Shown here: positions 1 through 6,058 of the stretch, one piece after another
Layout of the letters: the number at the start of each line of letters is the position of its first letter
How positions within the stretch are numbered: the stretch's first letter is position 1
NCBI GenBank assembly: GCA_007122745.1
Contig: SKTA01000001.1
Coordinates: 1-6,539, forward strand
DNA from: Bacteroidales bacterium
GTDB taxonomy: Bacteria; Bacteroidota; Bacteroidia; Bacteroidales; UBA7960
Direction: 5' to 3'
Length of the DNA stretch: 6,539 nt
Position numbers and translations under genes: made by a program
The notes under the pieces: model-generated
What the model was told of the DNA's origin: nothing
Seen by the model: only the letters and a program-made list of their open reading frames with translations
Databases searched by the model: none

Positions 1-1312
1 CAACAATCGGTTTCAGTCCTGCCGCAGACATTCCCAGTGTACTTCCAATGATAAAAGCTTCCTGAATGGGTGTATTAAAAACCCTGTTGTCACCAAACTG
101 TTGAGCAAGTGTTGCAGCTTCACGAAAAACACCGCCAAGTCGCCTTCCAACATCCTGGCCATAAAGCAATGCCTCCGGATGCTTTGCCATGATCTCACGC
201 AAAGCAAACAGAGCGCTGTCGATCATAACCTTTTTTTCCTTCCCTTTCGGTTCACGCTCTCCACGCTCCTCTGTTATCGGTGTTGGTGCAAATACCAGTT
301 CTCCCACATCAGCCGTACCGGGTTCGTCTGCATTGGCAGCTTCTTCGAATGCTTTATCAATCCCAAGTTTAATCTCCTTTTCAGTATTCATGATATCATC
401 TTTACTGACACCAGAGTTCAGGAGTGCTTTTATTAATTTCGGATAAGGATCACGTTTTGCATGCTCATCCAGGTCATCCCGGTACCATTCCTTTCTGACA
501 CCGGAAGTGTGATGACCAAGCAACGGAACTTTTGCATGGACCAAAAAAGGGCGACGCTCCCTCCTCACAATGGCAATGACCTCCTTCATCGTTTCATATG
601 ATGCAACGAAGTCGCTTCCATCAATTGTCCGGACTTCAATACCATTAAAACCTTTCGCATATTGGGATATGTCCTGCGCCCGGGTTTCGGCGGCATGCGC
701 TGAAATATCCCACTCGTTGTCCTGAATCAGGTAAATGATGGGCAGCTTTTTCAAAGCAGCCATCTGAAATGCCTCTGAAACCTCCCCCTCTGTGGTTGCA
801 GCATCACCCATGGAACAGACAACAACCGGGTTTTGCCCCTTGAAGTCTTCGGCGAGGCCCTCTTTTTCCTTGTATTGCAAACCCATCGCTACGCCTGTTG
901 AGGGGATGGCTTGCATGCCCGTGGCGGAGGACTGATGGTGGATTTTTGGCATGTCTTCCCGGTCAAGCGAAGGATGGGAATAATAATACCTGCCACCGGA
1001 AAAAGGTTCATCTTTTTTTGCCAGCAATGTCAGCATCAAATCCTTGGGATTTAAACCGAAGCCAAGCATCATGCTGTCATCACGATAATATGGCGACAAC
1101 CAATCTTGAGGTTTCAGCTGCATGGATACAGCAAGCTGTATGGCCTCATGCCCCCTTGAGGTGGTGTGCACATAAGTGGACGTGACCTCCTTTTTCTCTT
1201 CATATTTCTCCGACATCGCGATTGCAGTGGTCATCAGTTCATAAGCCTTGTGCAAAATGCTTTTTGATGGCCCCTTTTTTCCTTTCTGAAGCTTTTTATT
1301 CTTTGTATTCAT
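1..1312 (-). CDS. 2-oxo acid dehydrogenase E1, fused alpha/beta subunits (partial, runs off left edge)
   Basis: The reading frame opens at an ATG whose first base is 1312 on the minus strand and stays open to the window edge (437 codons), so the C-terminal part is missing. By family, E1 uses thiamine diphosphate to decarboxylate a 2-oxo acid (pyruvate, branched-chain or similar) and acylate the lipoyl group of E2, in the cytoplasm. Residues about 20-345 are E1-alpha-like: HTTSRGHEAIQ, then a PYYRDD segment, then the cofactor motif G169-D170-A171 with D198-N199 about 30 residues later (the usual GDG...NN, here GDA...DN), and HHTSG from about 267 in the active-site loop. After a charged linker rich in E and K, E1-beta begins near residue 360 (MIDSALFALREIM, LYGQDVG, then FNTPIQEAFIIG with the conserved Glu expected to contact the cofactor). 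Alpha and beta in one polypeptide is a known arrangement in Bacteroidota. Substrate cannot be told from the sequence; branched-chain acids are plausible. No Shine-Dalgarno is visible, and a 10-bp inverted repeat sits just before the start. Confidence 0.93.
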   Translation of the reverse strand, partial: MNTKNKKLQKGKKGPSKSILHKAYELMTTAIAMSEKYEEKKEVTSTYVHTTSRGHEAIQLAVSMQLKPQDWLSPYYRDDSMMLGFGLNPKDLMLTLLAKKDEPFSGGRYYYSHPSLDREDMPKIHHQSSATGMQAIPSTGVAMGLQYKEKEGLAEDFKGQNPVVVCSMGDAATTEGEVSEAFQMAALKKLPIIYLIQDNEWDISAHAAETRAQDISQYAKGFNGIEVRTIDGSDFVASYETMKEVIAIVRRERRPFLVHAKVPLLGHHTSGVRKEWYRDDLDEHAKRDPYPKLIKALLNSGVSKDDIMNTEKEIKLGIDKAFEEAANADEPGTADVGELVFAPTPITEERGEREPKGKEKKVMIDSALFALREIMAKHPEALLYGQDVGRRLGGVFREAATLAQQFGDNRVFNTPIQEAFIIGSTLGMSAAGLKPIV

Positions 1313-1313
1313 T

Positions 1314-1343
1314 GCTGTTTGTTTATTTACAAGAACAAACAGC
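1314..1343. repeat. Perfect 10-bp inverted repeat beside the E1 start codon
   Basis: GCTGTTTGTT (1314-1323) and AACAAACAGC (1334-1343) are exact reverse complements separated by 10 bases. The inner arm ends one base from the E1 start codon (1310-1312, minus strand). In the E1 transcript this would be a 10-bp hairpin covering the ribosome-binding region. As DNA, the 20-bp spacing between arm centres suits a dimeric repressor. I cannot tell operator from RNA hairpin by sequence alone. It is not a terminator, because it lies upstream of a start and has no T-run after it. Confidence 0.6.
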
Positions 1344-1412
1344 TTGAAGTGTGTCTTTGTTCAGGCCTTGAAACACATAAAAACATGAACCGGTAATGCC
1401 CGATGCACACTT

Positions 1413-1445
1413 TTTGCTTACATATAAAGAAAACTTTTACTTTTG
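1413..1445 (+). promoter_or_regulatory. Bacteroidota-type promoter for the metallopeptidase lipoprotein gene
   Basis: TACTTTTG at 1438-1445 matches the -7 consensus TAnnTTTG exactly. A TTTG at 1413-1416, inside a run of five T, lies 21 bases upstream, close to the spacing expected for the -33 element. Transcription would begin near 1452, leaving a leader of about 35 bases before the ATG at 1487. The leader is A-rich without a Shine-Dalgarno sequence, as is usual in this phylum. Confidence 0.65.
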
Positions 1446-1486
1446 CTGTATTGAACCAATAAACCATTCACAAAATCACAATAATT

Positions 1487-3523
1487 ATGAAAAAAATTGC
1501 ATTGATGTCTTTCGTATTATTTTTGTTTGCAGGCTGTGGTCCGGCACCAGAAGGGGCCGAAACCAGTCCCATAAGCAATGCAAGCTTAGAGCAAGTGATC
1601 AATCAGCTGATTGACAAGCATGGTGATGAACATGCAGATCGTATTCGCCGCGGGGTCAGTCAAACCGCTTCCCTATGGCGTGCCGGAGACGGTTCGGTTC
1701 AGGACTTTGAAACCTTTTGCAAACATAGTTTCATTGCGGATCAGGATGAGCTGGATGAGGTATTTGACCGGCTCGCTCACAATTTTGAACATCTTTTTGG
1801 CTATATGAGCCGTATCATCCTGGAGTTAAACCGGCAAATACATGAAGACCGCGGACCCATTCACCGCATTGATCAGATGTTTGGGGCTTACAGTCCGGCA
1901 GCGCACATTTCAGACGACCTGTACAACAACAAAATCGCTTTTCTGGTTGCACTTAACTTCCCACATTACACCCTTGATGAGAAAAACGAACTAGGTGGTT
2001 CGTGGACAAAGCGCGAATGGGGTTATGCACGTTTAGGTGATTATTTCACCGCGAGGGTTCCGCCAAGATTATCACAGGAATATGGACAAGTTAGCAGCGA
2101 TGTACGCCTGTATATATCTGAATACAACATTTTCGCAGGCCAGTTGCGCAACAATGACGGAGAGGCCCTCTTCCCGGAAGGGATGAAGCTGTTAGCCCAC
2201 TGGAATGTTCGCGACGAAATACGTTCCAATTACGGTCAGCCGGGTGGTATTGAGAAGAAAGAGATGCTTTACCAGGTGATGCTGAACATTATCAATCAAG
2301 ACATCCCTAAACAGGTGATTAATAACGAAGACTATACCTGGAACCCTTATACAAACGATTTGTGGAAAGATGAAAACCCGGTAACTCCTGAACCAGAAGG
2401 CATCCGCAGATATGCACACCTGCTCAATGTGTTCCGTGCCTTGCATCAGATGGATCCCTACTATCCGAATCTCGACACTTACATTAAGCGCAGTTTCGAC
2501 AGCGGCATGGAGATTCCCCAGGAAGAGGTGGAGGCACTGTTTCGGGAATATGCGGATTCACCCCTTATCAGGGAAACAGCCAGGCTAATCAGCGAACGGC
2601 TGGGCAGGAACCTTCGCCCGTATGACCTTTGGTACGATGGGTTTAAAGCCAGAAGCGGCATTTCCGAAGAGGAACTTGATCGTATCACCATGCGGAGATA
2701 TCCAGATGCAGATGCCTTAAACGGTGATCTGCCACGCATGCTAAGGCAACTGGGACACACGCGCGAAATGGCTGACTTCATTGCCGGAAAGATTGAAGTG
2801 GACGCAGCCAGGGGCTCCGGACACGCCTGGAGGGCCAACATGCGAACCAAACCTTCCCATCTACGCACCCGCATTGGCGCTAACGGCATGGATTACAAGG
2901 GTTATAATATTGCCATCCACGAGTTTGGACACAATGTAGAGCAAACAATCAGCACCCATTTTGTTGACAACTACTTCATTAACGGAATTCCCAACACGGC
3001 ATTCACCGAAGCGCTTGCCTTCATGTATCAGCGACGCGATTTGGAGTTCCTCGGCATCCGTCAGCAGGATCCCATGCAGGAACATCTTGAAGTACTTGAT
3101 GTTTTCTGGGATAATTATGAGATGATGGGTGTGTCGCTGGTCGACATGGGTGTCTGGAAATGGATGTATGACAATCCGGATGCCACACCACAAGAACTCA
3201 AGGAGGCAGTGATAAGGATAGCCAAAGAGATCTGGAACGATTATTACGCTGATGTATTCGGCGTAAGGGATAACCCGCTGCTTTCAATTTATTCCCACAT
3301 GATCCAGTCACCACTGTATCTTTCAAATTATCCTTACGGGAGATTGATCATGTTCCAACTTGAAGACCACATCAGGGGCAAAAGCTTTGCTGAAGAAGAG
3401 TTGCGCATTTTCTCCATTGGGAATATGACTCCGAAGCACTGGATGGATGAAGCGGTGGGCGAACAGATCAGCAACCAACCGATGTTTGAAGCAGTTGATC
3501 GCGCATTGTCAGCAATGCGGTAA
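1487..3523 (+). CDS. Predicted lipoprotein zinc metallopeptidase (HEFGH, gluzincin/M3-like)
   Basis: A 678-residue protein starting with a lipoprotein-type signal: MKK, a hydrophobic stretch (residues 4-15), then FAGC with the lipidated cysteine at 17. It should be anchored in the envelope facing the periplasm or cell surface. The catalytic signature is H478-E479-F480-G481-H482: two zinc ligands with a catalytic Glu. E508, in NTAFTEALAF 26 residues after H482, is the likely third ligand, giving the HExxH...E layout of gluzincins. Near the C-terminus, SPLYLSNYPYG (608-618) resembles the Tyr/Gly-rich substrate-binding segment of M3-type oligopeptidases. The first ~430 residues are mostly helical and charged, with no domain I can name; this also recalls M3-like folds. 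The family seems to be an uncharacterised Bacteroidota peptidase group. Peptide cleavage is inferred from the motif, and the substrate is unknown. It stands alone behind its own promoter. The ATG at 1487 is preferred because it gives the full Lys-Lys signal start; the next in-frame ATG (residue 7) would remove the positive charge. Confidence 0.85.
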   Translation: MKKIALMSFVLFLFAGCGPAPEGAETSPISNASLEQVINQLIDKHGDEHADRIRRGVSQTASLWRAGDGSVQDFETFCKHSFIADQDELDEVFDRLAHNFEHLFGYMSRIILELNRQIHEDRGPIHRIDQMFGAYSPAAHISDDLYNNKIAFLVALNFPHYTLDEKNELGGSWTKREWGYARLGDYFTARVPPRLSQEYGQVSSDVRLYISEYNIFAGQLRNNDGEALFPEGMKLLAHWNVRDEIRSNYGQPGGIEKKEMLYQVMLNIINQDIPKQVINNEDYTWNPYTNDLWKDENPVTPEPEGIRRYAHLLNVFRALHQMDPYYPNLDTYIKRSFDSGMEIPQEEVEALFREYADSPLIRETARLISERLGRNLRPYDLWYDGFKARSGISEEELDRITMRRYPDADALNGDLPRMLRQLGHTREMADFIAGKIEVDAARGSGHAWRANMRTKPSHLRTRIGANGMDYKGYNIAIHEFGHNVEQTISTHFVDNYFINGIPNTAFTEALAFMYQRRDLEFLGIRQQDPMQEHLEVLDVFWDNYEMMGVSLVDMGVWKWMYDNPDATPQELKEAVIRIAKEIWNDYYADVFGVRDNPLLSIYSHMIQSPLYLSNYPYGRLIMFQLEDHIRGKSFAEEELRIFSIGNMTPKHWMDEAVGEQISNQPMFEAVDRALSAMR

Positions 3524-3530
3524 CCGTTTT
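3502..3530 (+). terminator. Possible weak terminator at the end of the metallopeptidase gene
   Basis: CGCATTG (3502-3508) and CAATGCG (3513-3519) form a perfect 7-bp stem with a 4-base loop, inside the last codons. A run of only four T follows at 3527-3530, seven bases after the stem. Position at a convergent gene junction fits a terminator, but the short, detached T-run makes it weak. A second tiny palindrome, CGGT-A-ACCG (3518-3526), overlaps the stop codon. Confidence 0.3.
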
Positions 3531-3539
3531 ACTTTGCTG

Positions 3540-4259
3540 TCAGGCGTGGCACTCCCAGAGAGCTGCCATGCCAAACAGCATCGGCTTGTAAATTACTTTT
3601 GAAAAACCTGCCTCAATCAATATTTGCCTCAGCTCCGTTGCTCTGTAATATTGAATGGCTGAATATGCAAGGTAGTGATAGGCACCGCGGTGCCCTGACA
3701 ACCTGCCACCCAACGGCTTGGTGACAAAACGCATATAACCATGATATAACCCCCTGATCCATCTGTTCTCCGGCTGGCTTGTTTCAACAGCGACAAAGCG
3801 ACCACACGGTTTTAAAACCCTGCGGATCTCAGCAAGGAACCGATCCCTGTCCGGATTCTTAAAGGTCAGGTTTCGAAAAGCAAATGCAATACCTACAGCG
3901 TCAAAATAACCATCTTTAAAGGGCATGGATGCCGCATCACCTTGCACAAGAGTAATTTGAGTTTGTTTTTGTCTGGATATTTTCATTTTTGCTACTTTCA
4001 GCATGGTGGTACTGTAGTCCAGTGCATGAATCTTCACTGAGGGTGCCGCCAAACGACGCAACATAATGGCCAGATCTCCGGTTCCGGTGCAAAGGTCCAA
4101 TATCTGATCAACAGGTTCCTGCAGCATCTTACGGGCAGCCCGTCGTCGCCATAACTGATCCATGCGCAGCGTTAACAAACGGTTTAAAAAATCATAAGAA
4201 GGCGGCACAGCAAGAAACATCTTTTGCAGTGGCCGTACAGCTTCATCGGACAAATTCAT
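3540..4259 (-). CDS. ubiE: UbiE/MenG-family quinone C-methyltransferase
   Basis: A 239-residue SAM-dependent methyltransferase of the UbiE/MenG/COQ5 family, which methylates demethylmenaquinone (or the ubiquinone precursor) as a late step of quinone synthesis, acting at the inner face of the membrane. Visible signatures: PPSYDFLNRLLTLRMDQLWRR (19-39), the family's N-terminal motif; SAM motif I DLCTGTGDL (55-63); acidic D81 at the end of strand 2; GDAASMPF (107-114); VLKPCGRF (148-155) then ETSQP, matching the usual LEFSKP region; and YHYLAYSAIQYY (194-205), matching the C-terminal Y.YL..S motif. Length is normal. It departs from the family at several signature places: AFAFRN for the usual AFGIRN (125-130), and YY where FP is typical. 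It could therefore be a diverged paralogue acting on another isoprenoid or quinone substrate. It follows the peroxidase gene with a 9-base gap, so they are very probably co-transcribed. It converges on the metallopeptidase gene, 16 bases away. Confidence 0.85.
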   Translation of the reverse strand: MNLSDEAVRPLQKMFLAVPPSYDFLNRLLTLRMDQLWRRRAARKMLQEPVDQILDLCTGTGDLAIMLRRLAAPSVKIHALDYSTTMLKVAKMKISRQKQTQITLVQGDAASMPFKDGYFDAVGIAFAFRNLTFKNPDRDRFLAEIRRVLKPCGRFVAVETSQPENRWIRGLYHGYMRFVTKPLGGRLSGHRGAYHYLAYSAIQYYRATELRQILIEAGFSKVIYKPMLFGMAALWECHA

Positions 4260-4268
4260 GATCAGAAA

Positions 4269-5351
4269 TTAATTAAAAACCGGACGCGGTGTTGCCGCCG
4301 TTGATGGAGGCAGTAGAGGCAGATCCAGTGCGTAAGCAGGGATTTCGCCGGTGAGTGCACCCAGGAACACAACAATATCAGCGACCTCTTCAGCGGTCAG
4401 CTCTCTCTCTAACATATCACGTGCAACCACACGAACGGTTTCAGCCAGGCTCCACTCACTCCCATCATGGAAATAGGGATAGGTTTTCGTGATATTCAGC
4501 AAAGAGGGAACTTTGAATACATGTCTGTCCAGTTCATTCCCCGTAACATCAAACCTACCTAAGTCACTTTCACCTGAAGCCAGTTCTGCGGGTGTCTGAA
4601 ACATCGAGAATGTGCGTCCGCCCAAGGCCGGACCGCCATGACAGGAATGGCAACCTGTGTCAATGTAAGTTCTCAGTCCTCGTATTTCTGCAGATGTGAG
4701 GGCATTTGCATCCCCGCGGAGAAAGTTATCAAAGCGGGAAGGGGTCAGCAATATCCGCTCGAAAGCACCTATGGCAACACCAACATTTTCATAAACCAGC
4801 GGATCATCCTGATCGGGGAAAGCATGCTGAAAGCGTTCCACATATTCAGGCATGGACTGTAAAACTGCCAATACATGCTCACGGGTTGCGGCCATTTCCA
4901 GTTCGTCCAAAATGGGCATGAGCGCCTGTGATTCAACATCGGGTTCGCTGCCATCCCAGAATTGGGTGGTATGCAGCGCGGCATTCAGAACAGTTGGCGC
5001 ATTGCGCGGACCTTTCTGCCACATATGTCCGATCGAAACAGGCAACTGATCCACACCAAATGTAGCCATGTTGTGACAGGTGTTGCAGCTGATCAGTCCG
5101 CTTTTCGACAAACGGGGCTCATAAAAAAGCATCTTTCCTAAGTCAATCAATTCTTCTGAGCGATTCATCCCATCAAGAAATGCATCGGCGGTAAGTGGTT
5201 CCGTAAATGTCAGAGCACGCTCCTGAAGGTCTGTAAGTTCCTTTTCAGAGTCCGCGGTTGTACAATGTGTAAAAATCAATGCAATGGCAATTAAAACAAA
5301 TGGCAGAAAAAACAGCAATGCATTTTGATTGAATAGAGAAAGTGGCTTCAT
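4269..5351 (-). CDS. Di-haem cytochrome c peroxidase-like protein (CcpA/MauG family)
   Basis: A 360-residue exported di-haem protein. By family it reduces H2O2 to water in the periplasm with electrons from cytochromes or the quinol pool; MauG-type relatives instead oxidise a protein partner. Residues 11-29 form a hydrophobic signal or anchor. C30 follows at a lipobox-like place (FTHC), but His at -1 is unusual, so lipidation is uncertain. Two haem c sites are seen: C89-N-T-C92-H93 and C234-H-S-C237-H238. Other family signatures are LGKMLFYEPRLS (71-82), GPRNAPTVLNA (114-124), FWDGSEPDVESQA (131-143), and a C-terminal VPSLLNITKTYPYFHDGS segment matching the family's VP.LRN...PY.HDG. The loop after FWDG runs MPILDELEMA, close to the usual NP.EM. 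Peroxidase activity is the default reading; haem ligands other than the CxxCH histidines cannot be fixed without a structure. It is the first gene of an operon with the methyltransferase and is divergent from purE (104-base gap). Confidence 0.93.
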   Translation of the reverse strand: MKPLSLFNQNALLFFLPFVLIAIALIFTHCTTADSEKELTDLQERALTFTEPLTADAFLDGMNRSEELIDLGKMLFYEPRLSKSGLISCNTCHNMATFGVDQLPVSIGHMWQKGPRNAPTVLNAALHTTQFWDGSEPDVESQALMPILDELEMAATREHVLAVLQSMPEYVERFQHAFPDQDDPLVYENVGVAIGAFERILLTPSRFDNFLRGDANALTSAEIRGLRTYIDTGCHSCHGGPALGGRTFSMFQTPAELASGESDLGRFDVTGNELDRHVFKVPSLLNITKTYPYFHDGSEWSLAETVRVVARDMLERELTAEEVADIVVFLGALTGEIPAYALDLPLLPPSTAATPRPVFN

Positions 5352-5417
5352 GGTATAAAATTTTTATGATATGCGAATATAGTGATTTTTCGATAAATGA
5401 GGTTTTATGGAAAAACG

Positions 5418-5425
5418 TATTTTTG
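5418..5425 (+). promoter_or_regulatory. -7 promoter element of purE
   Basis: TATTTTTG matches TAnnTTTG exactly and lies 31 bases before the purE ATG, giving a leader of about 25 bases. No TTTG occurs at the expected distance upstream; the nearest T-rich stretch, TTTTTCG at 5386-5392, is somewhat too far away. In the rest of the 5352-5455 intergenic space I see no clear promoter for the divergent peroxidase operon. The best minus-strand candidate is TATATTCG at 5381-5374 (one mismatch), without a -33 partner. Confidence 0.45.
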
Positions 5426-5455
5426 TGACGCATTAACCCCTAAACACAAAATCAT

Positions 5456-5968
5456 ATGCAACCTAATGTAAGCATCATCATGGGCAGTACGTCCGACATG
5501 CCGGTAATGGAACAGGCCGCTAAATTTTTTGATGAAATGGAGATCCCCTTCGAGATCAATGCACTGTCGGCGCACAGAACACCCGAACGTGTAATGGAGT
5601 TTACCGAAAAGGCTCACGAACGTGGCATCAAAGTGATTATTGCCGGTGCTGGGGGTGCAGCACACCTTCCGGGTGTCATCGCAGCCGGCACCATTTTGCC
5701 TGTCATTGGTGTCCCGGTGCGCTCCTCCTTGTCGATCGACGGGTGGGACAGCATTTTATCGATTTTGCAAATGCCCGCCGGAATCCCGGTAGCAACAGTT
5801 GCACTCGACGGAGCAAAAAATGCCGCCATCCTCGCCACGCAAATTCTCGCCCAATCGGATGAAAACATAAAAAGCCGTTTGCTGCAATTCAAAAAAGACC
5901 TAAAACAAAAAGTGATCAAAGCCAACGAAGATTTAAAATCGGCAAAGTTCCGTTTTCGGGTACAATAG
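5456..5968 (+). CDS. purE: PurE, N5-carboxyaminoimidazole ribonucleotide mutase
   Basis: A 170-residue protein of normal length for class I PurE, which converts N5-CAIR to 4-carboxy-AIR in de novo purine synthesis in the cytoplasm, acting after PurK. Signatures: IIMGSTSDMPVM (7-18), the phosphate-binding P-loop-like motif; SAHRTP (38-43) with the catalytic His at 40; AGAGGAAHLPG (63-73); PVIGVPV (82-88); and a DSILSILQMPAGIPVATV stretch (98-115). All are intact. The C-terminal 35 residues are rich in Lys and should be helical, as in relatives. The second start option is M9, inside the first motif, so the ATG at 5456 is secure. purK is not adjacent in this window. The preceding promoter and the hairpin after the stop suggest a single-gene transcript. 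Confidence 0.97.
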   Translation: MQPNVSIIMGSTSDMPVMEQAAKFFDEMEIPFEINALSAHRTPERVMEFTEKAHERGIKVIIAGAGGAAHLPGVIAAGTILPVIGVPVRSSLSIDGWDSILSILQMPAGIPVATVALDGAKNAAILATQILAQSDENIKSRLLQFKKDLKQKVIKANEDLKSAKFRFRVQ

Positions 5969-5997
5969 CTGTTAAATAATTCCGATAACAGTTTTTT
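5967..5997 (+). terminator. Likely intrinsic terminator of purE
   Basis: CTGTTA (5969-5974) pairs with TAACAG (5986-5991). The stem can extend by G-U and A-U pairs into the stop codon (5967-5968 with 5992-5993). The 11-base loop is followed at once by six T (5992-5997). The stem is AT-rich and short, so strength is uncertain, but the stem plus T-run directly after the stop codon is the classic layout. Confidence 0.55.
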
Positions 5998-6008
5998 GTC
6001 TTTATTAA

Positions 6009-6040
6009 TTTGTTTTTAATTTTATTTTATAATTACTTTG
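6009..6040 (+). promoter_or_regulatory. Bacteroidota-type promoter for the outer-membrane protein gene
   Basis: TTTG at 6009-6012, a 20-base gap, and TTACTTTG at 6033-6040 fit the -33/-7 pattern with one mismatch in TAnnTTTG. Transcription would begin near 6047, only about 11 bases before the ATG at 6058, so the leader would be very short. Confidence 0.5.
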
Positions 6041-6058
6041 GCGTAAAATATACGCCAA
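6038..6058. repeat. Perfect 8-bp palindrome across promoter and start codon
   Basis: TTGGCGTA (6038-6045) and TACGCCAA (6051-6058) are exact reverse complements around a 5-base AT spacer. The left arm shares the TTG of the predicted -7 element, and the right arm ends on the A of the start codon. If transcription starts near 6047 the left arm is not in the RNA, which favours a protein-binding operator over a hairpin. A start further upstream would instead make a hairpin occluding the ATG. Confidence 0.55.

Noticed and set aside
101..446. Two overlapping plus-strand open frames of 111 and 85 codons
   Set aside because: They lie opposite the E1 gene, whose minus-strand translation matches family motifs throughout; these frames have no recognisable sequence and low-complexity Ser/Phe content.
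2479..3193. Minus-strand open frames of 136 and 110 codons
   Set aside because: Both are antisense to the metallopeptidase gene across its conserved zinc site and show no domain or signal of their own.
5374..5381. Minus-strand TATATTCG as promoter of the peroxidase operon
   Set aside because: It has one mismatch in the TTTG core and no -33 partner at a suitable distance, so it is mentioned only as a candidate.
5614..5925. Minus-strand open frame of 103 codons
   Set aside because: It is antisense to the conserved core of purE; its length reflects purE codon use, not a second gene.
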